Shown here piece by piece: positions 33,515 to 43,149 of a stretch of 64,000 nucleotides of DNA (positions are counted from its first letter, which is position 1; each line of letters begins with the position of its first letter). Made by a program: the position numbers and the translations under genes. Below the pieces are notes generated by a model. The model saw nothing but the letters and a program-made list of their open reading frames with translations. It was not told the origin of the DNA and made no database searches. The stretch comes from CAUYUA01 sp963575675 (GTDB lineage Bacteria > Pseudomonadota > Alphaproteobacteria > Azospirillales > Azospirillaceae): NCBI GenBank assembly GCA_963575675.1, contig CAUYUA010000044.1, positions 1 through 64,000 of the forward strand, in the 5' to 3' direction.

Positions 33515-35113
33515 TTACGCATCGACGAGACGAAGGCTCGCGGGCAGGGTTAAGAATTCAATGAAGTCTTGACTGAAAACCAATGTGCGTAAGAGTTCTC
33601 CGGCGTCATTGATGCGCTCTTGAAGGGGCTGTTCTTTGGCGCGGTGTTTCCATGCGGCGTTCTCTTCTTGGATGAGTCGTTCCACGAACGGGGCGTCAAC
33701 TTTTTGCCCATCGTCGAGAACAACATTCCACCGTAGCCATTGCCATATCTGAGCTCTGGCGATTTCGGCGGTGGCGGTGTCTTCCATCAGATTGAACAGG
33801 GGAACGCATCCGACGCCGGACAGCCAAGAGGCCATGTATCCGATTGCAACGGAAATGTTGTTTCGAAGTCCGGATTCGGTTTTCGGGCCTCCAGGGACTT
33901 TCAGAAGATTTTCAGCAGAGATGTGGATGTCTTCGCATTTGCGATGAATTTGGTTGGGGCCGATGAGAACGCGATCGAAGACTTCTCGGGCGATGGGGAC
34001 CAAAGCGGGATGAGCGACCCATGTTCCGTCATGACCGTTGATGACTTCGCGCTCTTTGTCGGCGCGCACGCGCGCCAGAGCGGCTTGATGTGCGTCCGGG
34101 TCGTCTTTAACGGGGATGTAGGCCGACATGCCGCCGATGGCCGGAGCATTGCGTCGGTGGCATGTTTTGACCGCCAGCTTGCTGTAGGCGTCGAGGAAGG
34201 GGGTGTCCATTGTGACGGCGTTGCGGTCGGGCAGAACGGCTTGGGGATCGTTATGGAATTTCTTGATGAAGCTGAAGATGTAGTCCCAGCGACCGCAATT
34301 GAGGCCGGCGGAATGGTTGCGTAATTCGTGAAGAATTTCGTCCATTTCAAAGGCGGCCGTGATGGTTTCGATTAGAACGGTGGCCTTGATGGTTCCGTGA
34401 GGCAGGTCGAATGCAAGCTCGGCGGTGGTGAACGCCTCTTGCCATAACCGCGCTTCGAAGTGCGATTCGAGTTTCGGTAGGTAGAAATAGGGGCCGGAGC
34501 CGCGCGCCAGCAGCTCTTTTGCGTTGTGGAAGAAATATAATCCGAAGTCGAACAGGGCGGCGGAGATCGGGCGATCTTCCATAAGAATTCGCGTTTCTTC
34601 CAAATGCAGGCCACGCGGGCGCACAGCCAGAACCGCCGTGCGGTCGTTCAGAGTGTAGTCGCGTCCTGTGATCGGATCGTTATGGCGAATGACGCGGCGC
34701 ACTGCGTCGTATAAATTGGTTTGTCCTTGAAGAAGGTTGTTCCAGGTTGGAGAGGTGGCGTCCTCAAAGTCGGCCATAAAAAGATTGGCGCCGGAGTTCA
34801 AGGCGTTGATGATCGTTTTCCGATCGATCGGGCCGGTGATTTCGACTCGTCGATCGAGAAGGTCGGCGGGCAAGGGGGCGATGGTCCAATCGCCGTTGCG
34901 CACGGATTCTGTTTCCGGAAGAAATTCGGGAAGGAGGCCGCCGTTGATTTGGGTCTGGCGTAGCTGGCGAATGTTCAGCAGTCGTCGGCGTTCATCGTCG
35001 AACCTCCGCTCTAGTTCGAGCACGAAGTCGAGTGCTTCGGGCGTTAGGATCAGCTCGAACTCGGGCGAGATCGGCCCCAGGATGGTTAGGCCGGATCGCG
35101 TGAGTGCGGCCAT
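33515..35113 (-). CDS. aceB: malate synthase A
   Basis: The 532-residue protein matches the A form of malate synthase: ANLFMADFEDATSPTWNN, the catalytic region VRPRGLHLEE, FGLYFFHNAKELLARGSGPY, and ETITAAFEMDEILHELRNHS with LNCGRWDYIFSFIKK. It condenses glyoxylate and acetyl-CoA to malate in the glyoxylate shunt. GAGGAAACCACC precedes ATG 35113. The length is normal for the family. Isocitrate lyase is not in the window, so the shunt cannot be confirmed here. The neighbouring mtnP is on the same strand, 124 nt upstream. Confidence 0.97.
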   Translation of the reverse strand: MAALTRSGLTILGPISPEFELILTPEALDFVLELERRFDDERRRLLNIRQLRQTQINGGLLPEFLPETESVRNGDWTIAPLPADLLDRRVEITGPIDRKTIINALNSGANLFMADFEDATSPTWNNLLQGQTNLYDAVRRVIRHNDPITGRDYTLNDRTAVLAVRPRGLHLEETRILMEDRPISAALFDFGLYFFHNAKELLARGSGPYFYLPKLESHFEARLWQEAFTTAELAFDLPHGTIKATVLIETITAAFEMDEILHELRNHSAGLNCGRWDYIFSFIKKFHNDPQAVLPDRNAVTMDTPFLDAYSKLAVKTCHRRNAPAIGGMSAYIPVKDDPDAHQAALARVRADKEREVINGHDGTWVAHPALVPIAREVFDRVLIGPNQIHRKCEDIHISAENLLKVPGGPKTESGLRNNISVAIGYMASWLSGVGCVPLFNLMEDTATAEIARAQIWQWLRWNVVLDDGQKVDAPFVERLIQEENAAWKHRAKEQPLQERINDAGELLRTLVFSQDFIEFLTLPASLRLVDA

Positions 35114-35237
35114 GGTGGTTTCCTCTCTTGCTGACGGCTGTTTTTATCAGACGATTGTTTTGTTGCGACGGCGTTATGACAAAAAAGAAAGCGGCGTTTG
35201 TCTTAAATTCCGTGTTATGAAGTCTCTTATGATAACG

Positions 35238-36128
35238 TCACGCGCCCGAGAGCGCGCGACCGGCAACGGCGTCCAGGCGTTTGAGCACGGCGGGATCCCG
35301 TTTCTCCGGAGCGGTGATCAAGGCGTTGTCGAGCGCCGTATGACAACCGCACTCGCACCGCGCAGCGCGGTCGCGCAAACGCGGCGCCAGAGCCTTGACC
35401 AAAGAGCGTCCGCGTTCGGCGTTGCCCAGCAGCACTTTAATAATGGCGTCGACCGTGACGTGGTCGTGATCGGGACGCCAACAGTCGTAATCCGTGACCA
35501 TCGCTACGGTGGCGTAGCACATTTCGGCTTCGCGCGCCAGTTTGGCTTCGGGCATGTTGGTCATGCCGATGACGTCGCAGCCCCAGCTTCGATACAGATT
35601 CGATTCGGCTTGAGTGGAAAATTGCGGCCCCTCCATCACCAAATAAGTTCCGCCGCAGTGATGAGGAATGTCTAAGGCCTTCATTGCTTTTTCGATGGCT
35701 GCGCCCATGCGGCGGCAGACGGGATTCCCCAATGCGACGTGTGCGACCATGCCGGTTTCGAAGAAGGATTTAACGCGGGCGAAAGTGCGGTCGATGAATT
35801 GATCGACGATTACGAACTCGCCGGGCGGCAGGGACTCTTTCAGCGATCCGACGGCGGACAGAGAGAGGATTTCGGTGACTCCGACCCGTTTGAGCGCATC
35901 GATGTTGGCGCGGAAGTTCAATTCCGAGGGCGGAATGCGGTGGCCGCGACCGTGGCGGGGCAAGAACGCCAGCTTTTGCCCGTTCAATTCGCCGAACAGC
36001 AGCTCATCCGATGGATCGCCGAACGGAGAATCGACTTTCCGCCAAGACGTGTTGGTCAGCCCGTCGATGTCATACACGCCGCTGCCGCCGATGACTCCGA
36101 GCATGGGGGGCGTTCCGGGTTCCGTCAT
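35238..36128 (-). CDS. mtnP: S-methyl-5'-thioadenosine phosphorylase
   Basis: From ATG 36128, which follows AAGGA, the product has 296 residues. MLGVIGGSGVYDIDGL, FLPRHGRGHRIPPSELNFRA and EILSLSAVGSL are typical of MTA phosphorylase, and the late segment MTNMPEAKLAREAEMCYATV contains the Met-Thr-Asn substrate contact region. It phosphorolyses methylthioadenosine from polyamine synthesis for methionine salvage. The reading frame is open for 197 codons upstream, but that part runs antisense to the rbfA start and lacks family similarity. No other salvage genes are adjacent. Confidence 0.95.
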   Translation of the reverse strand: MTEPGTPPMLGVIGGSGVYDIDGLTNTSWRKVDSPFGDPSDELLFGELNGQKLAFLPRHGRGHRIPPSELNFRANIDALKRVGVTEILSLSAVGSLKESLPPGEFVIVDQFIDRTFARVKSFFETGMVAHVALGNPVCRRMGAAIEKAMKALDIPHHCGGTYLVMEGPQFSTQAESNLYRSWGCDVIGMTNMPEAKLAREAEMCYATVAMVTDYDCWRPDHDHVTVDAIIKVLLGNAERGRSLVKALAPRLRDRAARCECGCHTALDNALITAPEKRDPAVLKRLDAVAGRALSGA

Positions 36129-36453
36129 GTATTGCGTCCTTCTCAATTGCTTGATCGCAGGAGGGCAAAGTTGCGCCGGGCAGTGTACGGAGAAGAGGTC
36201 GTTCGGGGAAGGGGTGACGTTGGCTGCAATTTCATATATGCTTTCTCCGGCGGAAACTAGAGTGCGGAGTCGGGGGCGGAGACGTTGTTTTTCGGCGACT
36301 TTCAGACCCGTTGCGTCGTTCGGAGAGGGCTTTCGCCGTTGCGTCGCGAGTGATTCCCTTTTGCGGAGTCGTTTTTTTCCGTGCGTCTCTTGTTTTTGGT
36401 CATAAAGACTTGCGTGAAATAGATTTGTCGATGTTGGAATAAGAGAGATTATT
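36129..36453. other. divergent intergenic region between mtnP and rbfA
   Basis: It contains the promoters of both genes by position. No clear consensus boxes, hairpins or small genes were seen. Confidence 0.5.
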
Positions 36454-36930
36454 ATGACCACTCGTTTCCGCGAAAGCGCTCGCACTGCGCGCACACCATC
36501 GCAACGCCAACTTCGGGTCGGCGAGGCGTTGAGGCATGCGCTCTCCGATTTTTTCCTGCGCGCGGATTTTCGTGATCCGGCGCTACAGAATCTGAACGTC
36601 ACGGTGACTGAGGTGCGAATCAGTCCCGATCTACGCAACGCCACCGCTTTTGTCACGCCTCTGGGCGGAGGGCAATCCAAAGAGACTGTCGCGGCCTTGC
36701 GTCGAGCGTCTGCTTTCATTCGCGGTCAGATCGCTGGAGCGGTTCAATTGCGCCTGGTTCCGACGCTGTCTTTTGAGGTTGATGCGTCGTTCGATCGCGC
36801 TGCGCGCATCACCACATTGCTGCATGCTCCGGAGGTTGTGCGCGATCTTGATGGAAACCCGGTGGAGCAAGACGCCCAATCAATACAGGAAGAGGAGACA
36901 ATACAGGAAGGACAGGAAGGGGAGAGTTGA
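36454..36930 (+). CDS. rbfA: ribosome-binding factor A
   Basis: The 158-residue protein has the KH-like RbfA fold signature: RQLRVGEALRHALSDFF, then LNVTVTEVRISPDLRNATAF and LRLVPTLSFEVDASFDRA. It assists late 30S maturation and cold adaptation by binding the 16S 5' region. The last 30 residues are Glu/Gln-rich and variable. In related genomes infB normally lies just upstream; here the upstream neighbour is the divergent mtnP, so the nusA-infB part of the operon has been separated. Confidence 0.93.
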   Translation: MTTRFRESARTARTPSQRQLRVGEALRHALSDFFLRADFRDPALQNLNVTVTEVRISPDLRNATAFVTPLGGGQSKETVAALRRASAFIRGQIAGAVQLRLVPTLSFEVDASFDRAARITTLLHAPEVVRDLDGNPVEQDAQSIQEEETIQEGQEGES

Positions 36931-37346
36931 AAGGGGGGCGTCGCGTATCGTCGCGTTTACCCCTTGGGACGCGTGCGGCTGCGGGTGGTCGCTTTCTTTG
37001 TAAAGGTTGATCTTTTTCAAAATCTGTTGCAGGGGCGGAGTGCGAAGGAATGCGAATTATGGGATATTGTAAAAAGACATGATGGATTAATTCTTTTAAG
37101 GCAAGGTTGCGCGTGAACGGCTCTTTGGCGTCGGGAATTATGAGCGCCGGAGCGTTTAGATGTGGCCGGGCGATGATTTGATATAACAGCAACAAAAGAA
37201 GCTGCGTTCGAAGCATAGCGTTTTTTTGATGTTGCGTCGTTTTTTTGATGTTGCGTCATTGATGGATTGGTTTTGAACGTCGCTCTCGATAGGATGGGGG
37301 CGGCGCGTTTCTGCGTTTAGGCTTTGCGTTTGGAGAAGGAGCGACG
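36931..37346. other. intergenic region between rbfA and truB
   Basis: This 416-bp gap has no gene. It contains a 19-bp direct repeat (CGTTTTTTTGATGTTGCGT, twice in tandem near 37212-37250). Such a large gap is unusual between rbfA and truB, which are normally nearly contiguous. Confidence 0.6.
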
Positions 37347-38315
37347 ATGGGACGGAAACGCAAGGGGCGACCGGTGCATGGCTGGCTGACGCTCGATAAA
37401 CCGCCGGGCATGACCTCAACCCAAGCGCTGTCCCGAGTGCGTCAGTTGTTCGGCGCCGAGAAGGCGGGGCATGGAGGCACCCTAGATCCGATCGCCACCG
37501 GAGTTCTGCCGATCGCGTTCGGCGAGGCCACCAAGACGGTCGCCTGGGCGATGGAAGGCGAAAAAGTTTATAGATTTACGCTGCGTTTCGGTGAGCAACG
37601 CACGACGGATGATTGTGAGGGCGAGGTGACGGCGACCAGCGACGTGCGCCCGACGATGGAGGCGATCGCGGCGGTTTTGCCCGCTTTTATGGGTGAGATC
37701 GAACAGACGCCGCCTCAGTTCTCTGCGATCAAGATTAATGGAGAGCGCGCCTATGATCTCGCGCGCGACGGCGAACAGGTGCCGTTGGAGCCGCGCTTGG
37801 TGCGGGTGGATCGCTTGTCTCTGACGCAGAGAATCGACGACGACTCCGTGGAAATCGAAGCCGTGTGCGGTAAAGGCGTTTATATGCGTTCGTTGGCTCG
37901 CGACATCGCCGCGGCTTTAGGAAGTTGTGGTCACGTCGCGGCTCTGCGGCGCTTTTCCGTCGGTCAGTTTACGTTGGATGTCGCGATTTCTCTTGACCGT
38001 TTGGTGGAGATCGCGCAAACACCCGAACTCGATAAGCTGCTGTTGCCGATTGAGACCGCGCTGGACGACATCCCGGCTCTGGCCTTGACCGAAGACGAAG
38101 CTGGCCGGTTGCGGATGGGGCAATCGCTCATGATGATCCGGCGTCAAGATGTGAACCGCTTGCCGATTTTGCCTTTGCCCGACGGCGTCGACGAAGATGA
38201 TCCGGAGATTGGCGCAGCGGCGCCGATCGTATTGGCCTCTTGTCGAGGGCGGCCTGTTGCGTTGGTTCAGATCGATGGCGTTGCTGTGTATCCTGTGCGG
38301 GTGCTGAACCTGTAA
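37347..38315 (+). CDS. truB: tRNA pseudouridine-55 synthase
   Basis: The 322-residue protein has the TruB catalytic motif HGGTLDPIATGVLPIAFGEA with the nucleophilic Asp, LDKPPGMTSTQALS near the N-terminus, and a PUA-like C-terminal segment. It makes pseudouridine at position 55 of tRNA. GGAGAAGGAG lies upstream of ATG 37347. The stop is followed after 36 nt by rpsO, so the two are probably cotranscribed. Confidence 0.96.
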   Translation: MGRKRKGRPVHGWLTLDKPPGMTSTQALSRVRQLFGAEKAGHGGTLDPIATGVLPIAFGEATKTVAWAMEGEKVYRFTLRFGEQRTTDDCEGEVTATSDVRPTMEAIAAVLPAFMGEIEQTPPQFSAIKINGERAYDLARDGEQVPLEPRLVRVDRLSLTQRIDDDSVEIEAVCGKGVYMRSLARDIAAALGSCGHVAALRRFSVGQFTLDVAISLDRLVEIAQTPELDKLLLPIETALDDIPALALTEDEAGRLRMGQSLMMIRRQDVNRLPILPLPDGVDEDDPEIGAAAPIVLASCRGRPVALVQIDGVAVYPVRVLNL

Positions 38316-38351
38316 TTTTTTTATTCACCTTTTGTTGTTTGGAGGTCTCTG

Positions 38352-38621
38352 ATGTCGATTTCTCAAGAGCGTAAGACCGCTCTCATTTCTGAATACGCAA
38401 CCAAGCCCGGCGATACGGGGTCTCCTGAAGTTCAGGTATCGATTCTGAGTGAGAGAATTCGCAATCTCACCGAGCATCTTCAGGGACATAAAAAAGACTT
38501 TCACTCGCGTCGTGGTCTGCTGATCATGGTGGGGCAACGTCGGCGGTTGTTGGATTACCTCAAGCGCGTCGATTCTGCGCGTTATGATTCTCTGATTCAG
38601 AGACTCGGTCTGCGTCGCTGA
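38352..38621 (+). CDS. rpsO: 30S ribosomal protein S15
   Basis: The 89-residue protein is the normal length and carries GDTGSPEVQVSILSERIRNL and LIMVGQRRRLLDYLKRVD, the S15 signature. GGAGG precedes ATG 38352. S15 is a primary 16S rRNA binder. The downstream space before pnp (424 bp) carries an inverted repeat (38672-38760) in the place where pnp leaders usually hold regulatory stems. Confidence 0.98.
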   Translation: MSISQERKTALISEYATKPGDTGSPEVQVSILSERIRNLTEHLQGHKKDFHSRRGLLIMVGQRRRLLDYLKRVDSARYDSLIQRLGLRR

Positions 38622-38671
38622 TCGGTTCTCGGGTCGAAAGAGCCGAAAGTTCAAGGGTAAAAAAGTAAATT

Positions 38672-38760
38672 AGACGAGCCCAGGGACTGGGGGCTTGGTC
38701 GCAGGGGGCTTCTCTCTTGTGATCTTCCCACGACTAGGGACTTAGTTCCTGGAGCCGTCT
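38672..38760. repeat. diverged inverted copy pair of the dispersed repeat between rpsO and pnp
   Basis: The left half AGACGAGCCCAGGGACTGGG and the right half (TAGTTCCTGGAGCCGTCT) are imperfect reverse complements with matching outer ends (AGACG, CGTCT). The inner spacer is about 28 nt. The AGGGACT..GGTCG core identifies it as an old relative of the intact 76-bp repeats. Confidence 0.75.
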
Positions 38761-39045
38761 GATTAATTTCGTTGATTTTTGTTCGAAAGAGTCGAATCTC
38801 ATGAATTAATAATTTCGATATCTCTAGCGCAAAACTTGGTTAAAGTGATATGTAAGCTTCTATTTCTAAAAATGGAGGCCGTTCATTCTTTCGTTGTCTT
38901 TTCAGCGTTTCTCGTCTAGAGCAAAGGCGGAATAACGCGCATCTTCAAAAAGCGTAAGGCAAGGCGGGGTAGGGAACGACCACAGGCCCCGGCCCGTAAC
39001 GCTCAATCCGGGGCGAGCGGGTGTCGTTGCAAGGAAGGCAAGGCG

Positions 39046-41160
39046 ATGTTTACGGTTTATCGCAAAGAAATTGAGTGGGGCGGAAAAAAATTAACTCTGG
39101 AAACCGGCAAAATTGCGCGCCAAGCCGATGGAGCGGTGCTCGCCACATATGGCGAAACGACGGTTCTTTGCACCGCCGTGGCGATGAAGCATGCGAAGCC
39201 GGGAATCGACTTTTTCCCGTTGACGGTGAATTATCAAGAAAAAACATTTGCCGCCGGCAAAATTCCTGGCGGATTTTTCAAACGTGAAGGACGTCCGAGC
39301 GAACATGAGACGCTGGTCAGCCGTTTGATCGATCGTCCGATCCGGCCATTGTTTCTCGACGGATTTCGCAACGAAACCCAAGTTATCTGCACTGTTCTTA
39401 GCCATGATCTGGAAACCACCCCCGACATCGTGTCTGTGGTCGGAGCGTCGGCGGCGCTGACTTTGTCCGGGATTCCGTTCTTGGGGCCGATCGGCGCGGC
39501 GCGCGTTGGTTATAGCAAAGGCAATTTCATCTTGAATCCTCGTTTGGATGAGATTGCTGGTCTTGAACTGGATCTGGTGGTTGCGGGCACCGAGGCCGGT
39601 GTTCTGATGGTGGAGTCCGAGGCCAAGGAATTATCGGAAGACGTGATGTTGGAAGCGGTGATGTTTGGTCATCGCTCTTATCAGCCGGTTATCCGCGCTA
39701 TTATCGAGCTGGCCGAAATGGCCGCCAAAGAGCCTTGGGATTGTCCGGCGCCCGCTTACGACGCCGCAGCGTTGTCCGTGCGGATGCGCGAGGCTTTGGG
39801 GGGAGACGTAAAGGCCGCTTATGCCGAGACCGTCAAGCAAACCCGTCGCGAAGCCTTGGACGCCCTGAAAAAACGCGCTGTTGAGGGCTTTGTTTCCGAA
39901 GAAATTCCCGAGGAAGCGGTCTCCTCTGCGTTTAAGAAATTAGAGAGCGAAGTTCTACGCGGAGCGGTGTTGGAAACCGGACGTCGAATTGATGGACGTG
40001 ATCTGAAAACTGTTCGGCCGATTGTGGCTGAAGTCGGTATTTTGCCGCGCGCTCATGGGTCTGCGCTGTTCACACGCGGTGAAACGCAAGTTTTGGTTGT
40101 GGCCACTCTGGGCACGTCCCAGGATGAGCAAGTGATCGATGCTTTATACGGAGAGTATCGCGAGAATTTTATGTTGCACTATAACTTCCCACCGTTCTCG
40201 GTTGGCGAGGTTGGGCGTCTCGGTTCGCCTGGGCGACGTGAAATCGGCCACGGCAAATTAGCGTGGCGCTCGGTTCGTCCGTTGCTTCCAACGCGCGAGC
40301 AATTCCCCTACACCGTTCGCGTGGTGTCCGAAGTTACGGAGTCCAACGGTTCGTCTTCCATGGCGACGGTGTGTGGCGCTTCTCTGTCGATGATGGACGC
40401 CGGCGTGCCCTTGCCGCGTCCCGTCGCCGGAATCGCCATGGGTCTGATCAAAGAGGGCGGAAAGTTCGCTGTACTTACCGATATTCTCGGCGATGAAGAC
40501 CATTTGGGCGATATGGATTTCAAGGTGGCCGGCACGGCGCACGGCGTCACCGCCTTGCAAATGGACATCAAAATCACCTCGATTACCGAGGAGATCATGA
40601 AGGTCGCTTTGGGGCAGGCTCGCGATGGTCGTATGCACATTTTGGGCGAAATGAGCAAGGCAATCGATGGCGCGCGCGACACCATTAATGAGAACGCGCC
40701 GCGCATTACTGTCATCAACATTCCGAAAGAGAAAATCCGCGACGTTATTGGCTCCGGCGGCAAGGTCATTCGAGAAATCGTTGAAAGCACGGGCGCCAAG
40801 GTGGATATTGACGACGACGGGACCATTAAGGTTGCGGCGGTGGACGCTTTGGCCAGCCAAGCGGCGATCGACTGGATTCGCGGAATCGTCGCCGAGCCCG
40901 AAATCGGCGTGATTTATCGCGGAAAAGTGGTGAAAGTGGTCGATTTCGGCGCTTTCGTCAACTTCTTGGGCAATCGCGACGGTTTGGTGCATATTTCGGA
41001 AGTGTCGCAACAACGTGTGTCCAAAGTCTCTGACGTCATCAAAGTGGGTGAAGACGTTCGCGTGAAAGTGCTCGGTTTTGATGAGCGCGGAAAGGTGAAG
41101 CTCTCGCTGAAACAAGTCGATCAGCAGACTGGTGAAGATTTGTCGTCGCGCAAGCGGTAA
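39046..41160 (+). CDS. pnp: polyribonucleotide nucleotidyltransferase
   Basis: The 704-residue protein contains two RNase PH-like domains (first with GETTVLCTAVAMK, second with RGETQVLVVATLG), the linker helix domain, a KH domain (VIGSGGKVIREIVESTG) and an S1 domain (YRGKVVKVVDFGAFVNFLG). It degrades RNA 3'-5' phosphorolytically and is a degradosome or Hfq partner. AAGGAAGGCAAGG lies just before ATG 39046. A strong intrinsic terminator follows. Length and domain order are normal. Confidence 0.99.
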   Translation: MFTVYRKEIEWGGKKLTLETGKIARQADGAVLATYGETTVLCTAVAMKHAKPGIDFFPLTVNYQEKTFAAGKIPGGFFKREGRPSEHETLVSRLIDRPIRPLFLDGFRNETQVICTVLSHDLETTPDIVSVVGASAALTLSGIPFLGPIGAARVGYSKGNFILNPRLDEIAGLELDLVVAGTEAGVLMVESEAKELSEDVMLEAVMFGHRSYQPVIRAIIELAEMAAKEPWDCPAPAYDAAALSVRMREALGGDVKAAYAETVKQTRREALDALKKRAVEGFVSEEIPEEAVSSAFKKLESEVLRGAVLETGRRIDGRDLKTVRPIVAEVGILPRAHGSALFTRGETQVLVVATLGTSQDEQVIDALYGEYRENFMLHYNFPPFSVGEVGRLGSPGRREIGHGKLAWRSVRPLLPTREQFPYTVRVVSEVTESNGSSSMATVCGASLSMMDAGVPLPRPVAGIAMGLIKEGGKFAVLTDILGDEDHLGDMDFKVAGTAHGVTALQMDIKITSITEEIMKVALGQARDGRMHILGEMSKAIDGARDTINENAPRITVINIPKEKIRDVIGSGGKVIREIVESTGAKVDIDDDGTIKVAAVDALASQAAIDWIRGIVAEPEIGVIYRGKVVKVVDFGAFVNFLGNRDGLVHISEVSQQRVSKVSDVIKVGEDVRVKVLGFDERGKVKLSLKQVDQQTGEDLSSRKR

Positions 41161-41168
41161 GCAACATT

Positions 41169-41211
41169 AAGAGAAAGGGGGAGGTTGCTCTCTCCCTTTC
41201 TTGTTTTTTTG
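41169..41211 (+). terminator. intrinsic terminator of pnp
   Basis: AAGAGAAAGGGGGAG pairs with CTCTCCCTTTCTTG across a short loop and runs into TTTTTTT. It lies 9 nt after the pnp stop codon. Confidence 0.93.
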
Positions 41212-41383
41212 TTCATTGGGCGCTGTTCGAGATTCTTAAAGAACGTCTCTGTCTCCGGTGGGAACGGAATCAAGTTTTTGTTGTAAAGCATTTGTTTCTC
41301 GTAGGGTAACGTCGTGATTGGAGGAAATGAAAATTTTTCCTCTGCGCGGTTCGTGAATTTGATATAGGACGGGACAACGTCGC

Positions 41384-42247
41384 ATGTCGCGCTTTGCTTA
41401 CGTCAATGGTTGTTATGTTCCTCATGTGGCTGCTCGGGTTCACATCGAAGATCGTGGTTTCCAGTTCGCGGATGGTGTTTATGAGGTTGTAACGATCGTT
41501 AACGGTCGTTTGATAGACCAAGAAGGGCATATGCTTCGCTTGGAACGGTCTTTGCGTGCGTTGAAAATGACTCCACCAATGGGGCGTCGCCCGATGGAGT
41601 TGATTATGCGTGAGTTGACGCAACGGAACCATGTGCGTCACGGCCTACTATACCTACAAATTACCCGAGGCGTTGCGCCGCGCGATTTTAAGTTTCCCAA
41701 GCCGGTTCGCGGCACTCTGGTGATGACGACGCGCTCTGTTGCTGCGTTTGCGACTTCGAGTCAACGTGAAGACGGCGTGGCTGTGATCACGATCCCGGAC
41801 ATTCGGTGGAAGCGTTGCGATATTAAATCCGTGTCGTTGCTGCCTAATGTTCTCGGCAAGCAGCAGGCGGTGGAAGCCGGAGCGTTCGAAGCCTGGCAGG
41901 TGGATGACGATGGCTTGGTGACGGAAGGATGTTCCAGCAACGCTTGGATCGTTACACGTGATGGCGTGTTGGTTACTCGCCGGGCCGATCACGACATCTT
42001 GAACGGCGTCACGCGGTTGTCGATTTTGCGCTTGGCGGAAGCCGCCGGAATTCGCTTCGAAGAGCGCTCGTTTTCTGTGGCCGAAGCTTATGAAGCGCGT
42101 GAGGCGTTTCTCTCCAGCGCCACCACGTTTGTGACGGCGGTGACGCGGATCGATGGTCTAACGATCGGCGATGGTCGACCGGGAGACCTTGGGCGGCGGC
42201 TTCGCCAAGCCTATCTTGAAACTGTCGGGCAGTGGCATGAGCAATAA
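41384..42247 (+). CDS. dat: class IV aminotransferase, D-amino-acid aminotransferase type
   Basis: The 287-residue protein is a fold-type IV PLP enzyme: VHIEDRGFQFADGVYEVV near the N-terminus, the PLP-lysine segment IKSVSLLPNVLGKQQAVEAG, and TEGCSSNAWIV for the phosphate site. These details fit D-amino-acid aminotransferase better than the branched-chain enzymes, although the substrate is not proven by sequence. It lies upstream of hfq-hflX, as in many alphaproteobacteria, where it is often preceded by trkA and ntrX. Its last 11 nt overlap the next gene, so translational coupling is likely. Confidence 0.88.
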   Translation: MSRFAYVNGCYVPHVAARVHIEDRGFQFADGVYEVVTIVNGRLIDQEGHMLRLERSLRALKMTPPMGRRPMELIMRELTQRNHVRHGLLYLQITRGVAPRDFKFPKPVRGTLVMTTRSVAAFATSSQREDGVAVITIPDIRWKRCDIKSVSLLPNVLGKQQAVEAGAFEAWQVDDDGLVTEGCSSNAWIVTRDGVLVTRRADHDILNGVTRLSILRLAEAAGIRFEERSFSVAEAYEAREAFLSSATTFVTAVTRIDGLTIGDGRPGDLGRRLRQAYLETVGQWHEQ

Positions 42248-42917
42248 ATCCGACCTTTTCGCGCGGTTGCCTCGTGCGATTATTTATGACTGGGACAACA
42301 CCCTCGTTGACACCTGGCCGACAATCCACGCGGCGTTGGCGGAAACACAGCAAATTATGGGGATGACTCCGTGGAGTTTGGAGCAAACGCGGCGACGGGT
42401 GCGTCGGGCTTTGCGCGAGAGCTTTCCTCAGGAATTTGGAGCGCGATGGGAAGAAGCGCGTGATATTTACTATAAGGCTTTTGCTGCGCGCCATTTGGAG
42501 ACTTTGAAACCATTGGACGGCGCAGCGTCTTTGTTGGCGTTCTTTGCTGCGCGCGGTGTTTTTCAAGCGATTGTCAGCAATAAAAGTAGCCGTTTTCTGC
42601 ATGCGGAAGTTGAATCTCTTGGATGGCGCGGCTTTTTCGGCCGGTTGGTCGGGGCGGGAGACGCCGTTATCGATAAACCTGATCCCGCGCCGGTGGTCAT
42701 GGCGTTGGAGGGCGCAGGGATTGCGCCTGGAGACGACGATGTGTGGTTCGTCGGTGATGCGGATGTGGATATGGAATGCGCTCATCGAACCGGATGCGTT
42801 CCGGTTTTGATTGGGGATGGTTTTGGTTCGACGCTGGACGCATACCCGCCTTTCGTTCGATTCGACAATTGTCTTGCATTTTTAGACTTGGCGTCTCAGA
42901 ACATTGCTTCTATTTAG
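42237..42917 (+). CDS. HAD-family phosphatase, phosphoglycolate-phosphatase-like
   Basis: The 226-residue protein starts at ATG 42237, inside the end of the aminotransferase gene. It has HAD motif I IIYDWDNTLVDT (nucleophile D18, acid D20), motif II IVSNKSS, the motif III lysine in DKPDPAPVVMAL, and motif IV FVGDADVDMECA. The helical cap lies between motifs I and II, as in subfamily IA. The substrate is unknown; phosphoglycolate or a related small phosphate is a family-based guess. The gene sits between dat and hfq. Confidence 0.88.
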   Translation: MSNKSDLFARLPRAIIYDWDNTLVDTWPTIHAALAETQQIMGMTPWSLEQTRRRVRRALRESFPQEFGARWEEARDIYYKAFAARHLETLKPLDGAASLLAFFAARGVFQAIVSNKSSRFLHAEVESLGWRGFFGRLVGAGDAVIDKPDPAPVVMALEGAGIAPGDDDVWFVGDADVDMECAHRTGCVPVLIGDGFGSTLDAYPPFVRFDNCLAFLDLASQNIASI

Positions 42918-43149
42918 AAGAATGGAAAGTCGGCGTGGTTGTAAAATCATGGTTGGAGGTTTCTCTTTTCGTCTTTTTTCTGTTAGAGTTTAGAGCTAAG
43001 CCTCTTGAGTAAACCAGGGGCGAGTTTGTCGAAGGCGGATTTGTCGAATGGCGTTATTTAAGCTGATTCGACGATTTGCTTCTTGTTTCGTGTTAACGCC
43101 GGGCTTCTGTCGGAAGCTCCAATAACAATCAAACACTGGACCAACAGAC

